Origin: Solirubrobacterales bacterium 70-9
GTDB lineage: Bacteria > Actinomycetota > Thermoleophilia > Solirubrobacterales > 70-9
Direction of reading: 5' to 3'
Assembly: GCA_001898095.1 (NCBI GenBank)
Contig: MKSH01000151.1
Location: 1 to 6,412 of the forward strand
Length of the DNA: 6,412 nucleotides
In this document: positions 1 to 5,150 of the stretch, one piece after another
Numbering within the stretch: position 1 is the stretch's first letter
Layout of the letters: every line of letters begins with the position of its first letter
The notes under the pieces: generated by a model
The model's database searches: none
What the model was told of the DNA's origin: nothing
What the model saw: only the letters and a program-made list of their open reading frames with translations
Made by a program: the position numbers and the translations under genes

Positions 1-8
1 TGAAACGC

Positions 9-275
9 ATGGCTCTCGCCCCGATCCGGGCCTACCAACGCTGGATCTCCCCGTCCCGCCCCCGTCGCTGCAAGTACGAGCCAACCTGCTCGGCGTACGC
101 GGTCGAGTCGGTCGAGCGCTTCGGAGTGATCCGGGGCCTGGTCCTGGCCTCTTACCGCCTGATTCGCTGCAACCCGTTCAGCCACGGCGGCTTCGACCCG
201 GTGCCCGAGCACTTCACGCTCCGCGGCCTCGGCCACATCCACCCGGCCGACTACCACGGTGAGGCGCACCCCTGA
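9..275 (+). CDS. yidD: Membrane protein insertion efficiency factor YidD
   Basis: Small protein that assists YidC/Sec-dependent insertion of inner-membrane proteins; the family is membrane-associated through an N-terminal amphipathic helix. Seen: the family core with an N-terminal YQRWISP segment (residues 9-15), then RRCKYEPTCSAYA (19-31) and RLIRCNPFSHGGFDPV (50-65), including the three typical cysteines C21, C27 and C54. The 88 residues fit the family size. The ATG at 9 is the first start inside the window, but the upstream codons AAA CGC are in frame and bases 1-2 are TG. The true start is therefore probably an NTG one base outside the window, giving an M-K-R N-terminus typical of the family. 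Bases 1-3 (TGA) could be the stop of rnpA, the usual upstream neighbour (inference). The stop overlaps the yidC start by one base (TGATG), so the two are translationally coupled. Confidence 0.95.
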   Translation: MALAPIRAYQRWISPSRPRRCKYEPTCSAYAVESVERFGVIRGLVLASYRLIRCNPFSHGGFDPVPEHFTLRGLGHIHPADYHGEAHP

Positions 276-1030
276 TGTTCGTCGACGCCAACATCCTGCA
301 ACCGCTGATCGACGTCGCGAACTCGGTCCTCAAGTTCTTCCACGACAACGTCGGCCTTTCCTGGGGCATGTCGATCGTCGCCTTGACGGTCTGCACGCGG
401 GCGATCCTGGTCCCGCTGACCTACAAACAGATCAAAGGCATGCGCGCGATGCAGGCGCTGCAGCCTCAGATCAAGGAACTCCAGGAGAAATACAAAAACG
501 ACAAACAGCGCATGCAGCAGGAAATGATGCGCTTCTACAAAGAGAACAAAGTCAACCCGTTCGCCTCCTGCGTCCCGCTGGTGGCCCAGCTCCCTGTCTT
601 CATCACGCTCTTCTACACGCTGCGCCATGAGCTCCCGCCGGACATGGGTTGCGAAGCCGGACACTGCTCCGCCTACGGCGCCGAATTCCTCTTCATCAAG
701 GATCTGACGGCCTCGGCGCACGGCGCCGAACTCATCACCCTGATCGTCCTCTACGTTGCCACCCAGCTGGCTTCCGGCTTCTTCATGTCGGTCACCGCGG
801 ACAAATCGCAGCGGATGATGATGTTCGTCCTGCCGCTGATCTTCGTCCCGTTCGTGATCAACTTCCCGGCCGGTCTGATGGTCTACTGGATCACCACCAA
901 CCTGTGGACGATCGGGCAGGGGATCACCGTCAACAAACTGATCCCGGCGCCCGTGGTGGCCACCCCGGAGGAGAAACGGGCAGCAAAACCGCCACCCAAA
1001 TCGCCGAAAAAAAAGAAGCGACGAAGGTAA
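275..1030 (+). CDS. yidC: Membrane protein insertase YidC (Oxa1 family)
   Basis: Inserts and folds membrane proteins, alone or with SecYEG. Seen in the 251 residues: a first core membrane segment at about 28-48 with the conserved groove arginine (R42); a charged cytoplasmic helical hairpin at about 54-92 rich in K, E and Q; the PFASCVPLVAQLPVFITLFY segment (95-114); further membrane helices at about 153-171 and 182-213, including the INFPAGLMVYW signature (195-205); and a strongly basic tail (234-251, ending KKKKRRR) expected to contact the ribosome. The large periplasmic domain of Gram-negative YidC is absent, as in Gram-positive and actinobacterial forms. The ATG at 275 overlaps the yidD stop, and GGTGAGG at 258-264 can serve as ribosome-binding site. 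The extracytoplasmic loop carries a cysteine pair, C126 and C131 (GCEAGHC). An intrinsic terminator follows directly. Confidence 0.97.
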   Translation: MFVDANILQPLIDVANSVLKFFHDNVGLSWGMSIVALTVCTRAILVPLTYKQIKGMRAMQALQPQIKELQEKYKNDKQRMQQEMMRFYKENKVNPFASCVPLVAQLPVFITLFYTLRHELPPDMGCEAGHCSAYGAEFLFIKDLTASAHGAELITLIVLYVATQLASGFFMSVTADKSQRMMMFVLPLIFVPFVINFPAGLMVYWITTNLWTIGQGITVNKLIPAPVVATPEEKRAAKPPPKSPKKKKRRR

Positions 1031-1031
1031 G

Positions 1032-1061
1032 AGGGCTCCTGGGAAGGGGCCCTTTTCTTTT
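1032..1061 (+). terminator. Intrinsic terminator of yidD-yidC
   Basis: An 8-bp stem with one G-U pair (AGGGCTCC at 1032-1039 with GGGGCCCT at 1046-1053), a 6-base loop (TGGGAA) and a T-rich tract TTTCTTTT (1054-1061). It begins two bases after the yidC stop codon. This is a standard Rho-independent terminator and ends the + strand operon before the repeat region. Confidence 0.87.
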
Positions 1062-1071
1062 GGGCTTGCGG

Positions 1072-1187
1072 GGAGGGAGCGGGGACACCCTCCTCTCTCA
1101 AACTCGGGCTGAGGAGTCCGCGGCCGTCCGAGAGGTCGTTGCGGTGCCCGAGTTACAAGCCGTTCGGAGGGTGTCCCCGCTCCCTCC
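1072..1187 (+). repeat. Left 116-bp structured repeat element
   Basis: Closed by a 22-bp perfect inverted repeat: 1072-1093 (begins GGAGGGAGCG, ends ACACCCTCC) and its exact reverse complement at 1166-1187. Inside lies a second, 9-bp stem: AACTCGGGC (1101-1109) with GCCCGAGTT (1146-1154). Between the two stems are loops TCTCTCA (1094-1100) and ACAAGCCGTTC (1155-1165); the apex spans 1110-1145. A second copy, inverted, lies at 1340-1455 with exactly the same length (116) and the same 72-base interior length; the interiors match at about 56 of 72 positions. No reading frame explains it. It is seen as a fact of sequence; whether it acts as RNA, as a DNA cruciform or as a small non-autonomous mobile element is not known. 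The strand given is arbitrary. Confidence 0.85.
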
Positions 1188-1339
1188 TATGGGCGCACGG
1201 TGGAGGGTTCCCCCCGCCAACCTGGGTTCGTCGGCTGCGAAGTGTCGGCGGCGATCTGGGAGCTGGAGCTGGAGCAAAGGCTGCGAGCGCGTGCGGCCAT
1301 TCGTGCTCTCGGCCGTTCGTACCTACGCCGACGCGTCGA
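1188..1339. other. Spacer between the two inverted elements, no convincing gene
   Basis: 152 bases of GC-rich sequence between the paired elements. An open frame starting at GTG 1200 crosses it and runs on through the right element into the antisense of rsmG, so it is most likely non-coding. No terminator, tRNA or strong promoter was seen. It contains a short tandem GGAGCT/GGAGCT stretch at about 1258-1270 and a GGCCGTTCGT (1311-1320) resembling the GCCGTTC block of the flanking elements. Confidence 0.6.
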
Positions 1340-1455
1340 GCCGGGGGTCCTGACCCTCTCCGAACGGCTTGTAACGAGGGCAGCGGGACTCGTTCTCGGA
1401 CGGCCTCCGGGTCTCCGGCCCGAGTTTGAGAGAGGAGAGGGTCAGGACCCCCGGC
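1340..1455 (-). repeat. Right 116-bp structured repeat element, inverted copy
   Basis: A 22-bp perfect inverted repeat closes it: 1340-1361 (begins GCCGGGGGTC, ends CCCTCTCC) and 1434-1455. The interior (1362-1433, 72 bases), read on the minus strand, shares with the left copy an identical first block TCTCTCAAACTCGGG and an identical last block GTTACAAGCCGTTC, with about 56 of 72 positions equal overall. The 22-bp ends are only about 11 of 22 identical to those of the left copy, yet each pair is fully self-complementary, so the changes are compensated. The inner 9-bp stem of the left copy is kept at 7 of 9 pairs here. The element covers the last codons and stop of rsmG. Confidence 0.85.
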
Positions 1456-2149
1456 CCCCGCCAGCCGGCCGCTTCTTCGCCATGCCCGCCTTGCGGGGCA
1501 GGTTGGCGGGCGTCGGGCCTGCCTTGCGGAGGACGTGGAGGTGGCGGTGCTCGGAGCCGGCTCGGTGGCCGACGTCGAGGATCTGCTCGGGGGTCATGGC
1601 CAGGGACTCGGCGGCGCGGGCCATCTGGGCCTCTTCCTCGGCGTCCCGCCTGCCCTTCCAGGCGACCAGGACGCCTCCCTGCTGGAGCAGGGGCGAGGCG
1701 AGCTCGGCGAGCGTCGAGAGGCGGCCCACGGCCCTCGCGGCGACCACGTCATAGGCCTCGCGTCCCCCCGCGGGTGGCTCCTGGCGGGCGATGTCCTCGG
1801 CCCTGGCGGTGATCGCGTGCGCGTTCGGGATCCCCGCCTCCGCGGCCGCGTGGGCGATGAAGGCGGTCTTTTTGCCGATCGAGTCGATCAGGTCTACCTG
1901 GACGTCGGGCAGGGACACCGCCAGGACCAGGCCGGGGAAGCCGGCACCGGCACCGAGGTCGGCGATCCGGGAGGCGCGCTCCAGCTCGGGCACGTCCAGG
2001 CCGGTCAGGGAGTCCTCGACGTGGACCTTCCAGGCGCGCTCGTCGACCACGCTGCTGACCGAGGCGCGCTCGGCGGCGAGAAGGTCGAGGACGGTCTGTA
2101 GGGACCGGCGCTGGGCGTCGGAGAAGACGGCCGCGGGGTCCGTGGTCAC
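1442..2149 (-). CDS. rsmG: 16S rRNA (guanine(527)-N(7))-methyltransferase RsmG
   Basis: Uses S-adenosylmethionine to methylate G527 (E. coli numbering) in the 530 loop of 16S rRNA; loss of this enzyme gives low-level streptomycin resistance in several bacteria. Seen in 235 residues: the HVEDSL segment (43-48, matching HIVDSL of the family), SAM-binding motif I IADLGAGAGFPG (62-73), an acidic motif II region (VDLIDSIGKKTAFI, 85-98), ARAVG (138-142), and VAWKG (162-166) near the C-terminal half of the fold. The start is GTG at 2149, sharing bases with the TGA stop of jag (GTGA), so the gene is translationally coupled to jag; no strong ribosome-binding site is visible. The usual C-terminal KRP (226-228) is followed by a short AGGGRGS tail, of which the last residues come from the 116-bp element. 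Confidence 0.95.
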   Translation of the reverse strand: MTTDPAAVFSDAQRRSLQTVLDLLAAERASVSSVVDERAWKVHVEDSLTGLDVPELERASRIADLGAGAGFPGLVLAVSLPDVQVDLIDSIGKKTAFIAHAAAEAGIPNAHAITARAEDIARQEPPAGGREAYDVVAARAVGRLSTLAELASPLLQQGGVLVAWKGRRDAEEEAQMARAAESLAMTPEQILDVGHRAGSEHRHLHVLRKAGPTPANLPRKAGMAKKRPAGGGRGS

Positions 2150-2628
2150 TCGGAGACGAGGGGTGCGACGATCACGCAGCGGTGGGGCTCGTCGCCCTCG
2201 CTGTACGTCTCGACCCCGGAGCGGCCTTTCAGCCGTTCGTGGACGACGCGGCGCTCCTGGGCGCTCATCGGGTCCATCTCGACCACGCGGTTGTTGGTCA
2301 GCGCCTGCTCGGCGGCACGATCTGCGCGGCTCTCGAGCGTCTCCTTGCGCCTGCCGCGGTAGCCCGCGGCGTCGACGATCACCCGTTTGCGATCGCGCAG
2401 ACCGCGGAAGGCGGCCTGGTAGCAGAGCAACTGCAGGGCGTCGATCGTCTGGCCCCTTTTGCCGATCAGCAAGCCGTAATCATCTTCGCCGACGACGGTC
2501 ACGAGGATGCGATCGTCGTCCTCCTCGATCTCCACGTCGCCGTCGAGGTCGAGCTCGTCGAGCACCCCCTCGACCAGCTCGCGGGCACGCTCGGCAGGCG
2601 AATCGGGCCAGTCGGCCAGGTCGGACAC
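2146..2628 (-). CDS. jag: RNA-binding protein Jag/KhpB (KH and R3H domains)
   Basis: Cytoplasmic RNA-binding protein; in Gram-positive bacteria KhpB/Jag partners with KhpA and affects cell-envelope growth, and its gene commonly adjoins yidC. Seen in 160 residues: an acidic N-terminal part (10-40), a KH domain at about 40-90 with the GKRG loop at 56-59 (YGLLIGKRGQTIDALQ), and an R3H domain at about 115-156 with the R-x-x-x-H signature (R126, H130). The separate Jag_N domain of Firmicutes is absent, as is usual in actinobacteria. The start is GTG at 2628, with a TAnnnT motif six bases upstream and no Shine-Dalgarno, suggesting a leaderless transcript. It is first in a two-gene minus-strand operon with rsmG and divergent from parA. 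In most genomes this block lies on the same strand as yidC and parAB; here it is inverted. Confidence 0.95.
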   Translation of the reverse strand: MSDLADWPDSPAERARELVEGVLDELDLDGDVEIEEDDDRILVTVVGEDDYGLLIGKRGQTIDALQLLCYQAAFRGLRDRKRVIVDAAGYRGRRKETLESRADRAAEQALTNNRVVEMDPMSAQERRVVHERLKGRSGVETYSEGDEPHRCVIVAPLVSE

Positions 2629-2634
2629 GCGCCC

Positions 2635-2640
2635 AGGCTA
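2635..2640 (-). promoter_or_regulatory. Putative -10 element of jag-rsmG
   Basis: On the minus strand TAGCCT (matching TAnnnT) lies six bases before the GTG start of jag. At this distance transcription would begin at or next to the start codon, giving a leaderless mRNA. No convincing -35 was found. It shares a 52-bp divergent gap with the parA promoter. Confidence 0.45.
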
Positions 2641-2666
2641 TCCGACCGGTGGACACCGCGCTCATC

Positions 2667-2672
2667 TAGTGT
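2667..2672 (+). promoter_or_regulatory. Putative -10 element of parA-parB
   Basis: TAGTGT (TAnnnT) lies eight bases before the ATG of parA, with no Shine-Dalgarno between, which fits a leaderless transcript. TGGACA at 2650-2655 resembles a -35 but is only 11 bases away, too close to be its partner. Confidence 0.45.
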
Positions 2673-2680
2673 GCGCCCGA

Positions 2681-3439
2681 ATGGGCACCGTCTATGCGAT
2701 CGCGAACCAGAAGGGCGGCGTCGGCAAGACGACCAGCGCCGTCAACCTCGCCTCCTGCACCGCCGCGGAGGGCGAGCAGACGCTGCTCGTCGACCTCGAT
2801 CCCCAGTGCAATGCGACCGTCGCGCTCGGCGGCGACCGCGACCTGCACCCCTCCTCCTACGACTGCCTGACCGGTGACACCGAGGTGGCCGCCGCGGCCC
2901 GCCCGGCCGGGCCCGACAACCTCTGGCTGGTCCCCGCCAACGTCGACCTGGCCGGTGCGGCGATCGAGCTCCCGCGGATCGAGAACTCGGAGGTCCGCCT
3001 GCGCGAACGCCTCGGCCCGGTGCGCGAGCGCTTCGCCCGCACCTTCCTCGACTGCCCGCCCTCACTCGGCCCGGTCTCCGTCAACGCCTTGGTGGCCGCC
3101 GACCGCGTCATAGTCCCGGTGCAGGCCGAGTACCTGGCGCTCGAGGGCCTGGTCCAGTTCCTCGAGACGCTGGGGCTGATCCGGCGGCAGCTGAACCCGG
3201 GCCTGGAGGTGTCGGGATTGCTGATCACCATGTACGACGAGCGCACGCGGTTGGCCCAGGACGTCGAGGCCGAGTTGCGCGAGCAGTTCCCGGGCATGGT
3301 CTTCGAGACGGTGATCCCGCGCAGCGTCCGGGTTGCCGAGTCCCCTAGCTATGGTCTGCCGGTGACCGAGCACGCCCCGTCTTCTCGCGGCGCCGTCGCC
3401 TACAAGGCGCTGGCGAAGGAGCTCGCCGCCCGTGGCTAG
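2681..3439 (+). CDS. parA: Chromosome partitioning ATPase ParA (Soj/MinD family)
   Basis: ATP-dependent DNA-binding protein that, with ParB bound at parS near the origin, segregates newly replicated origins. Seen in 252 residues: the deviant Walker A KGGVGKTT with both lysines (residues 11-18, K11 and K16), switch-region VDLDPQ (37-42) with D40, Walker B FLDCPPS (122-128), and the C-terminal VIPRSVRVAESPSYGLPV segment (211-228), a family signature. The length is typical for chromosomal ParA and there is no extra N-terminal DNA-binding domain of the plasmid type Ia kind. The ATG at 2681 is chosen because MGTVYAIANQKGG is the standard N-terminus; the same frame is open further upstream to an ATG at 2507, but that extension is antisense to jag. 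The last eight bases overlap parB. Confidence 0.97.
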   Translation: MGTVYAIANQKGGVGKTTSAVNLASCTAAEGEQTLLVDLDPQCNATVALGGDRDLHPSSYDCLTGDTEVAAAARPAGPDNLWLVPANVDLAGAAIELPRIENSEVRLRERLGPVRERFARTFLDCPPSLGPVSVNALVAADRVIVPVQAEYLALEGLVQFLETLGLIRRQLNPGLEVSGLLITMYDERTRLAQDVEAELREQFPGMVFETVIPRSVRVAESPSYGLPVTEHAPSSRGAVAYKALAKELAARG

Positions 3440-4310
3440 CGGGACCAAACGGCGCGCCGGCCTCGGCCGCGGGCTCGCCGCGATCCTCCCCGAGACGCCC
3501 GCCGACGCCGCCGCGGGCGAGTTGCTCGAGTTGCCGGTGAAGCTGATCAAGCCGAACCCGGACCAGCCCCGCAAGACCTTCGACCCCGATGCGCTCGCCG
3601 CCCTGGCCTCCTCGATCGAGGCGACCGGCGTGGTCCAGCCGCTGCTGGTCCGCCCCCTCCACGACGGCAGCTACGAGCTGGTCGCCGGCGAGCGCCGCTG
3701 GCGGGCCGCCCGGCAGGCCGGCCTGGAGAAGGTCCCGGCAGTGGTCCGCGACCAGGCCGAGCCGGAGCGGCTGCAGGCGGCGCTGATCGAGAACATGGTG
3801 CGCGAGGACCTGAACCCGGTCGAGGAGGCGAAAGCCTGCGCCGCCCTGGTCGACGACCTCGGCCTGACCAAAGAGGAGCTGGCGCGCCGCGTCGGCCGCA
3901 GCCGCCCCGCTGTCTCCAACCTGATCCGCCTGCTCGAGCTGCCCGACGAGGCGCTCGACATGCTGCAGTCCGGGGAGCTCAGCGAGGGCCACGGACGCGC
4001 TCTGCTCGGGGCCAACGGCAACGACGTGCGCAGGCGCCTCGCCCGCGAGGCCGCGGCGGGGGGGTGGTCGGTCCGCGAGACCGAGAACCGGGTTCGGCTG
4101 GCCGGCCAGCCAAAAGCACGGCCGCGGAAAGCTCCGGTCGATCCCGACCAGCGGGCCGCCTTGGAGGACGCGGGCGACGCGTTCGAGTCGGCGCTCGGCC
4201 GCGAGGTGGCGGTGAAAGCCCGCGGCACCGGCATCGTCGTCGAGCTCCGCTTCGACGACCTGCGCGAAGCCCACGAGCTGGCGCGCGAGCTGCGCCGGCG
4301 GGGCAAGTGA
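3432..4310 (+). CDS. parB: Chromosome partitioning protein ParB (CTPase clamp)
   Basis: Binds parS, spreads as a CTP-dependent sliding clamp and stimulates ParA ATPase. Seen in 292 residues: an N-terminal basic box RRAGLGRGLAAIL (7-19), the ParA-contacting segment; the ParB/Srx CTP-binding domain at about 32-130 with GERRWRA (86-92) and ENMVREDLNP (120-129); a helix-turn-helix at about 145-170 (LTKEELARRVGRSRPAVSNL); and a C-terminal dimerisation domain at about 245-292. A variable linker (225-245) is rich in K, R and P. The GTG start at 3432 overlaps the parA end, with AAGGAG at 3416-3421 ten bases upstream. No copy of the canonical parS sequence (GTTnCACGTGnAAC) was noticed in this window. 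Confidence 0.97.
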   Translation: MASGTKRRAGLGRGLAAILPETPADAAAGELLELPVKLIKPNPDQPRKTFDPDALAALASSIEATGVVQPLLVRPLHDGSYELVAGERRWRAARQAGLEKVPAVVRDQAEPERLQAALIENMVREDLNPVEEAKACAALVDDLGLTKEELARRVGRSRPAVSNLIRLLELPDEALDMLQSGELSEGHGRALLGANGNDVRRRLAREAAAGGWSVRETENRVRLAGQPKARPRKAPVDPDQRAALEDAGDAFESALGREVAVKARGTGIVVELRFDDLREAHELARELRRRGK

Positions 4311-4330
4311 TCAGCTCCCTGCCGCGCCGC

Positions 4331-4336
4331 TATCAT
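4331..4336 (+). promoter_or_regulatory. Putative -10 element of tRNA-Ile
   Basis: TATCAT, close to the TATAAT consensus, sits ten bases before the mature 5' end of the tRNA and just after the parB stop. No clear -35 was recognised. Confidence 0.45.
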
Positions 4337-4346
4337 CGCCGTCCCC

Positions 4347-4420
<74 letters not shown>

Positions 4421-4426
4421 CTCGGC

Positions 4427-4774
4427 CTACTGGCGAGCGTCATCCTTCGTCAGGATTTCAACCCAGGTCTCGACGAACCCCCAGAACGGGTGCGTTTGAC
4501 GAACCCACACGTGTGGGTTCGGTCGGCCAGCATGGGGGAGTTTCCGAAGGGCCCCGACTTTCTCAAGCCGCTCTAACGCTTCGCGGATCTGATTGTTCTC
4601 AACCTGACCCCCTAGCTCGCGACGGATATCGCTCGCGGCCACGGTCGCGTCGATCTCGATGGTCTGCGTGAGAGACCATGCGGCCGGAAGCACCAAGCTG
4701 TTCTTGAACAGGTCCGAGGAACGGCCACGCAGTATCTGGTGAGCAGCGTCTTCCATCTGATGAGTTACATACAA
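4427..4774 (-). CDS. Small winged-helix-like hypothetical protein
   Basis: I do not recognise a named family. 115 residues from TTG 4774, or 109 from ATG 4756 (residue 7), which may be the real start; neither has a Shine-Dalgarno. The part at about 40-92 looks like a winged helix: a helix (VAASDIRREL), a probable recognition helix (ENNQIREALERLEKVGAL) and a wing-like strand ending HVWVR. The tail is aromatic (HPFWGFVETWVEIL, 95-108). The coding sequence includes a 22-bp perfect palindrome encoding the PNPHVWV region. The gene ends six bases from the tRNA 3' end, convergent with it, and is divergent from the small gene and dGTPase, so it could regulate them (inference). Its GC content is lower than that of the par genes. 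On the minus strand TATAAG (4783-4778) is a possible -10. Confidence 0.68.
   Translation of the reverse strand: MYVTHQMEDAAHQILRGRSSDLFKNSLVLPAAWSLTQTIEIDATVAASDIRRELGGQVENNQIREALERLEKVGALRKLPHAGRPNPHVWVRQTHPFWGFVETWVEILTKDDARQ
4482..4506 (+). repeat. Direct repeat of GACGAACCC, 16-bp offset
   Basis: GACGAACCC occurs at 4482-4490 and again at 4498-4506; the second copy runs into the left half of the 22-bp palindrome, whose right half provides an inverted CGAACCC. Together they make three half-sites of the same word in 40 bases. All lie inside the winged-helix-like gene. Function unknown. Confidence 0.5.
4500..4521. repeat. 22-bp perfect palindrome with CACGTG centre
   Basis: The 11-base half CGAACCCACAC (4500-4510) is followed at once by its exact reverse complement (4511-4521), with no loop. 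The centre CACGTG is shared with parS, but the flanks (CCCA/TGGG) do not match the parS flanks, so I do not call it parS. It could be an operator, a recombination core or a chance consequence of codon choice; an 11-of-11 palindrome is unlikely by chance in a window of this size. Confidence 0.8.
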
Positions 4775-4841
4775 TGACTTATATGGCCGGTATGGAGTCA
4801 GGAGCGACTTGTGTCTCCCCGACCGGCTTCCTACGGACTTT

Positions 4842-4874
4842 CCGCCCCTTTATCGGGCCCTTCAACCCGGGCGG
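4842..4874 (+). promoter_or_regulatory. Inverted repeat upstream of the small gene, possible operator
   Basis: CCGCCC (4842-4847) pairs with GGGCGG (4869-4874), and GGG (4855-4857) can pair with CCC (4866-4868) within it. It lies just upstream of the putative -10 at 4887 in the divergent intergenic gap, where an operator could block the -35 region. The pairing is short and GC-rich, so chance is possible. Confidence 0.25.
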
Positions 4875-4886
4875 GGGAGAGAAGGC

Positions 4887-4892
4887 TACGCT
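4887..4892 (+). promoter_or_regulatory. Putative -10 element of the small gene-dGTPase operon
   Basis: TACGCT (TAnnnT) is eight bases before ATG 4901, the same spacing as in parA. Transcription from here would give either a leaderless start at 4901 or a 12-base leader holding GGAG (4903-4906) before ATG 4913. Confidence 0.35.
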
Positions 4893-4912
4893 CGAATCCT
4901 ATGGAGATCCAG

Positions 4913-5140
4913 ATGCCTGTCGACCCAACCTCTGAGCAACTGGCCAAAGAGGTCGCTGCGGCCCGTCAGGCTCTCGTGAATCGCACGCACGAGGCGCCGG
5001 AGCAATGGTGGCCGGCCGGAGACTTGAAGGCTCGGGTGCGAAACGGCTGGAGCGCCGGGGCCACTGGGTTGGCACTAGGGGACCTGATTGCCGACGGTAC
5101 TTTCGAGGTGCAGGGAGATTCGGTACGCCTGAGTAGGTAG
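4913..5140 (+). CDS. Small hypothetical protein, possible winged-helix
   Basis: No family recognised. 75 residues from ATG 4913, which has GGAG at 4903-4906 with ideal six-base spacing. ATG 4901, in frame (79 residues), is also possible if the mRNA is leaderless, and the frame stays open up to 4811, but the longer N-terminus has low-complexity, intergenic-like composition. The first half (about 7-30) is a helical, E/A/R-rich stretch; the second half, WWPAGDLKARVRNGWSAGAT followed by LGDLIADGTFEVQGDSVRLS, has the pattern of helix, recognition helix and beta wing, so a DNA-binding winged helix is a fair guess. It ends 10 bp before the dGTPase and very likely shares its transcript. It may regulate or modulate that enzyme (inference). 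Confidence 0.7.
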   Translation: MPVDPTSEQLAKEVAAARQALVNRTHEAPEQWWPAGDLKARVRNGWSAGATGLALGDLIADGTFEVQGDSVRLSR

Positions 5141-5143
5141 CGT
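5138..5143 (+). promoter_or_regulatory. Possible internal -10 element before dgt
   Basis: TAGCGT (TAnnnT) overlaps the stop codon of the small gene and ends seven bases before ATG 5151. It fits the leaderless spacing seen at jag and parA, but the motif is weak and the gene may simply be co-transcribed from upstream. AGGTAG (5135-5140) could instead be a poor ribosome-binding site. Confidence 0.25.
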
Positions 5144-5150
5144 CCCTTGA

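Noticed and set aside
1101..1154. Hammerhead-like string CTGAGGAG in the left element considered as a ribozyme core
   Set aside because: The matching GAAA segment is missing and the string is not conserved in the right copy.
1072..1187. Left element considered as a second terminator of yidC
   Set aside because: The stem encloses 72 bases and is not followed by a T-run; a good intrinsic terminator is already present at 1032-1061.
1200..1754. Long open frame starting at GTG 1200 (184 codons), with a helical-looking first part
   Set aside because: It runs through the right structured element and then antisense to rsmG; high-GC sequence gives such frames readily, and no ribosome-binding site or recognisable domain is present.
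3345..4274. 309-codon open frame on the minus strand
   Set aside because: It is a shadow of parB in high-GC DNA, antisense to a gene with unambiguous motifs.
4500..4521. Palindrome with CACGTG centre considered as a parS site near parB
   Set aside because: The canonical parS flanks (GTTn and nAAC around CACGTG) are absent; only the central six bases agree.
4811..4912. Upstream extension of the small gene to the in-frame start at 4811
   Set aside because: The extension has intergenic-like composition, overlaps the inverted repeat and likely promoter, and a good ribosome-binding site precedes ATG 4913.
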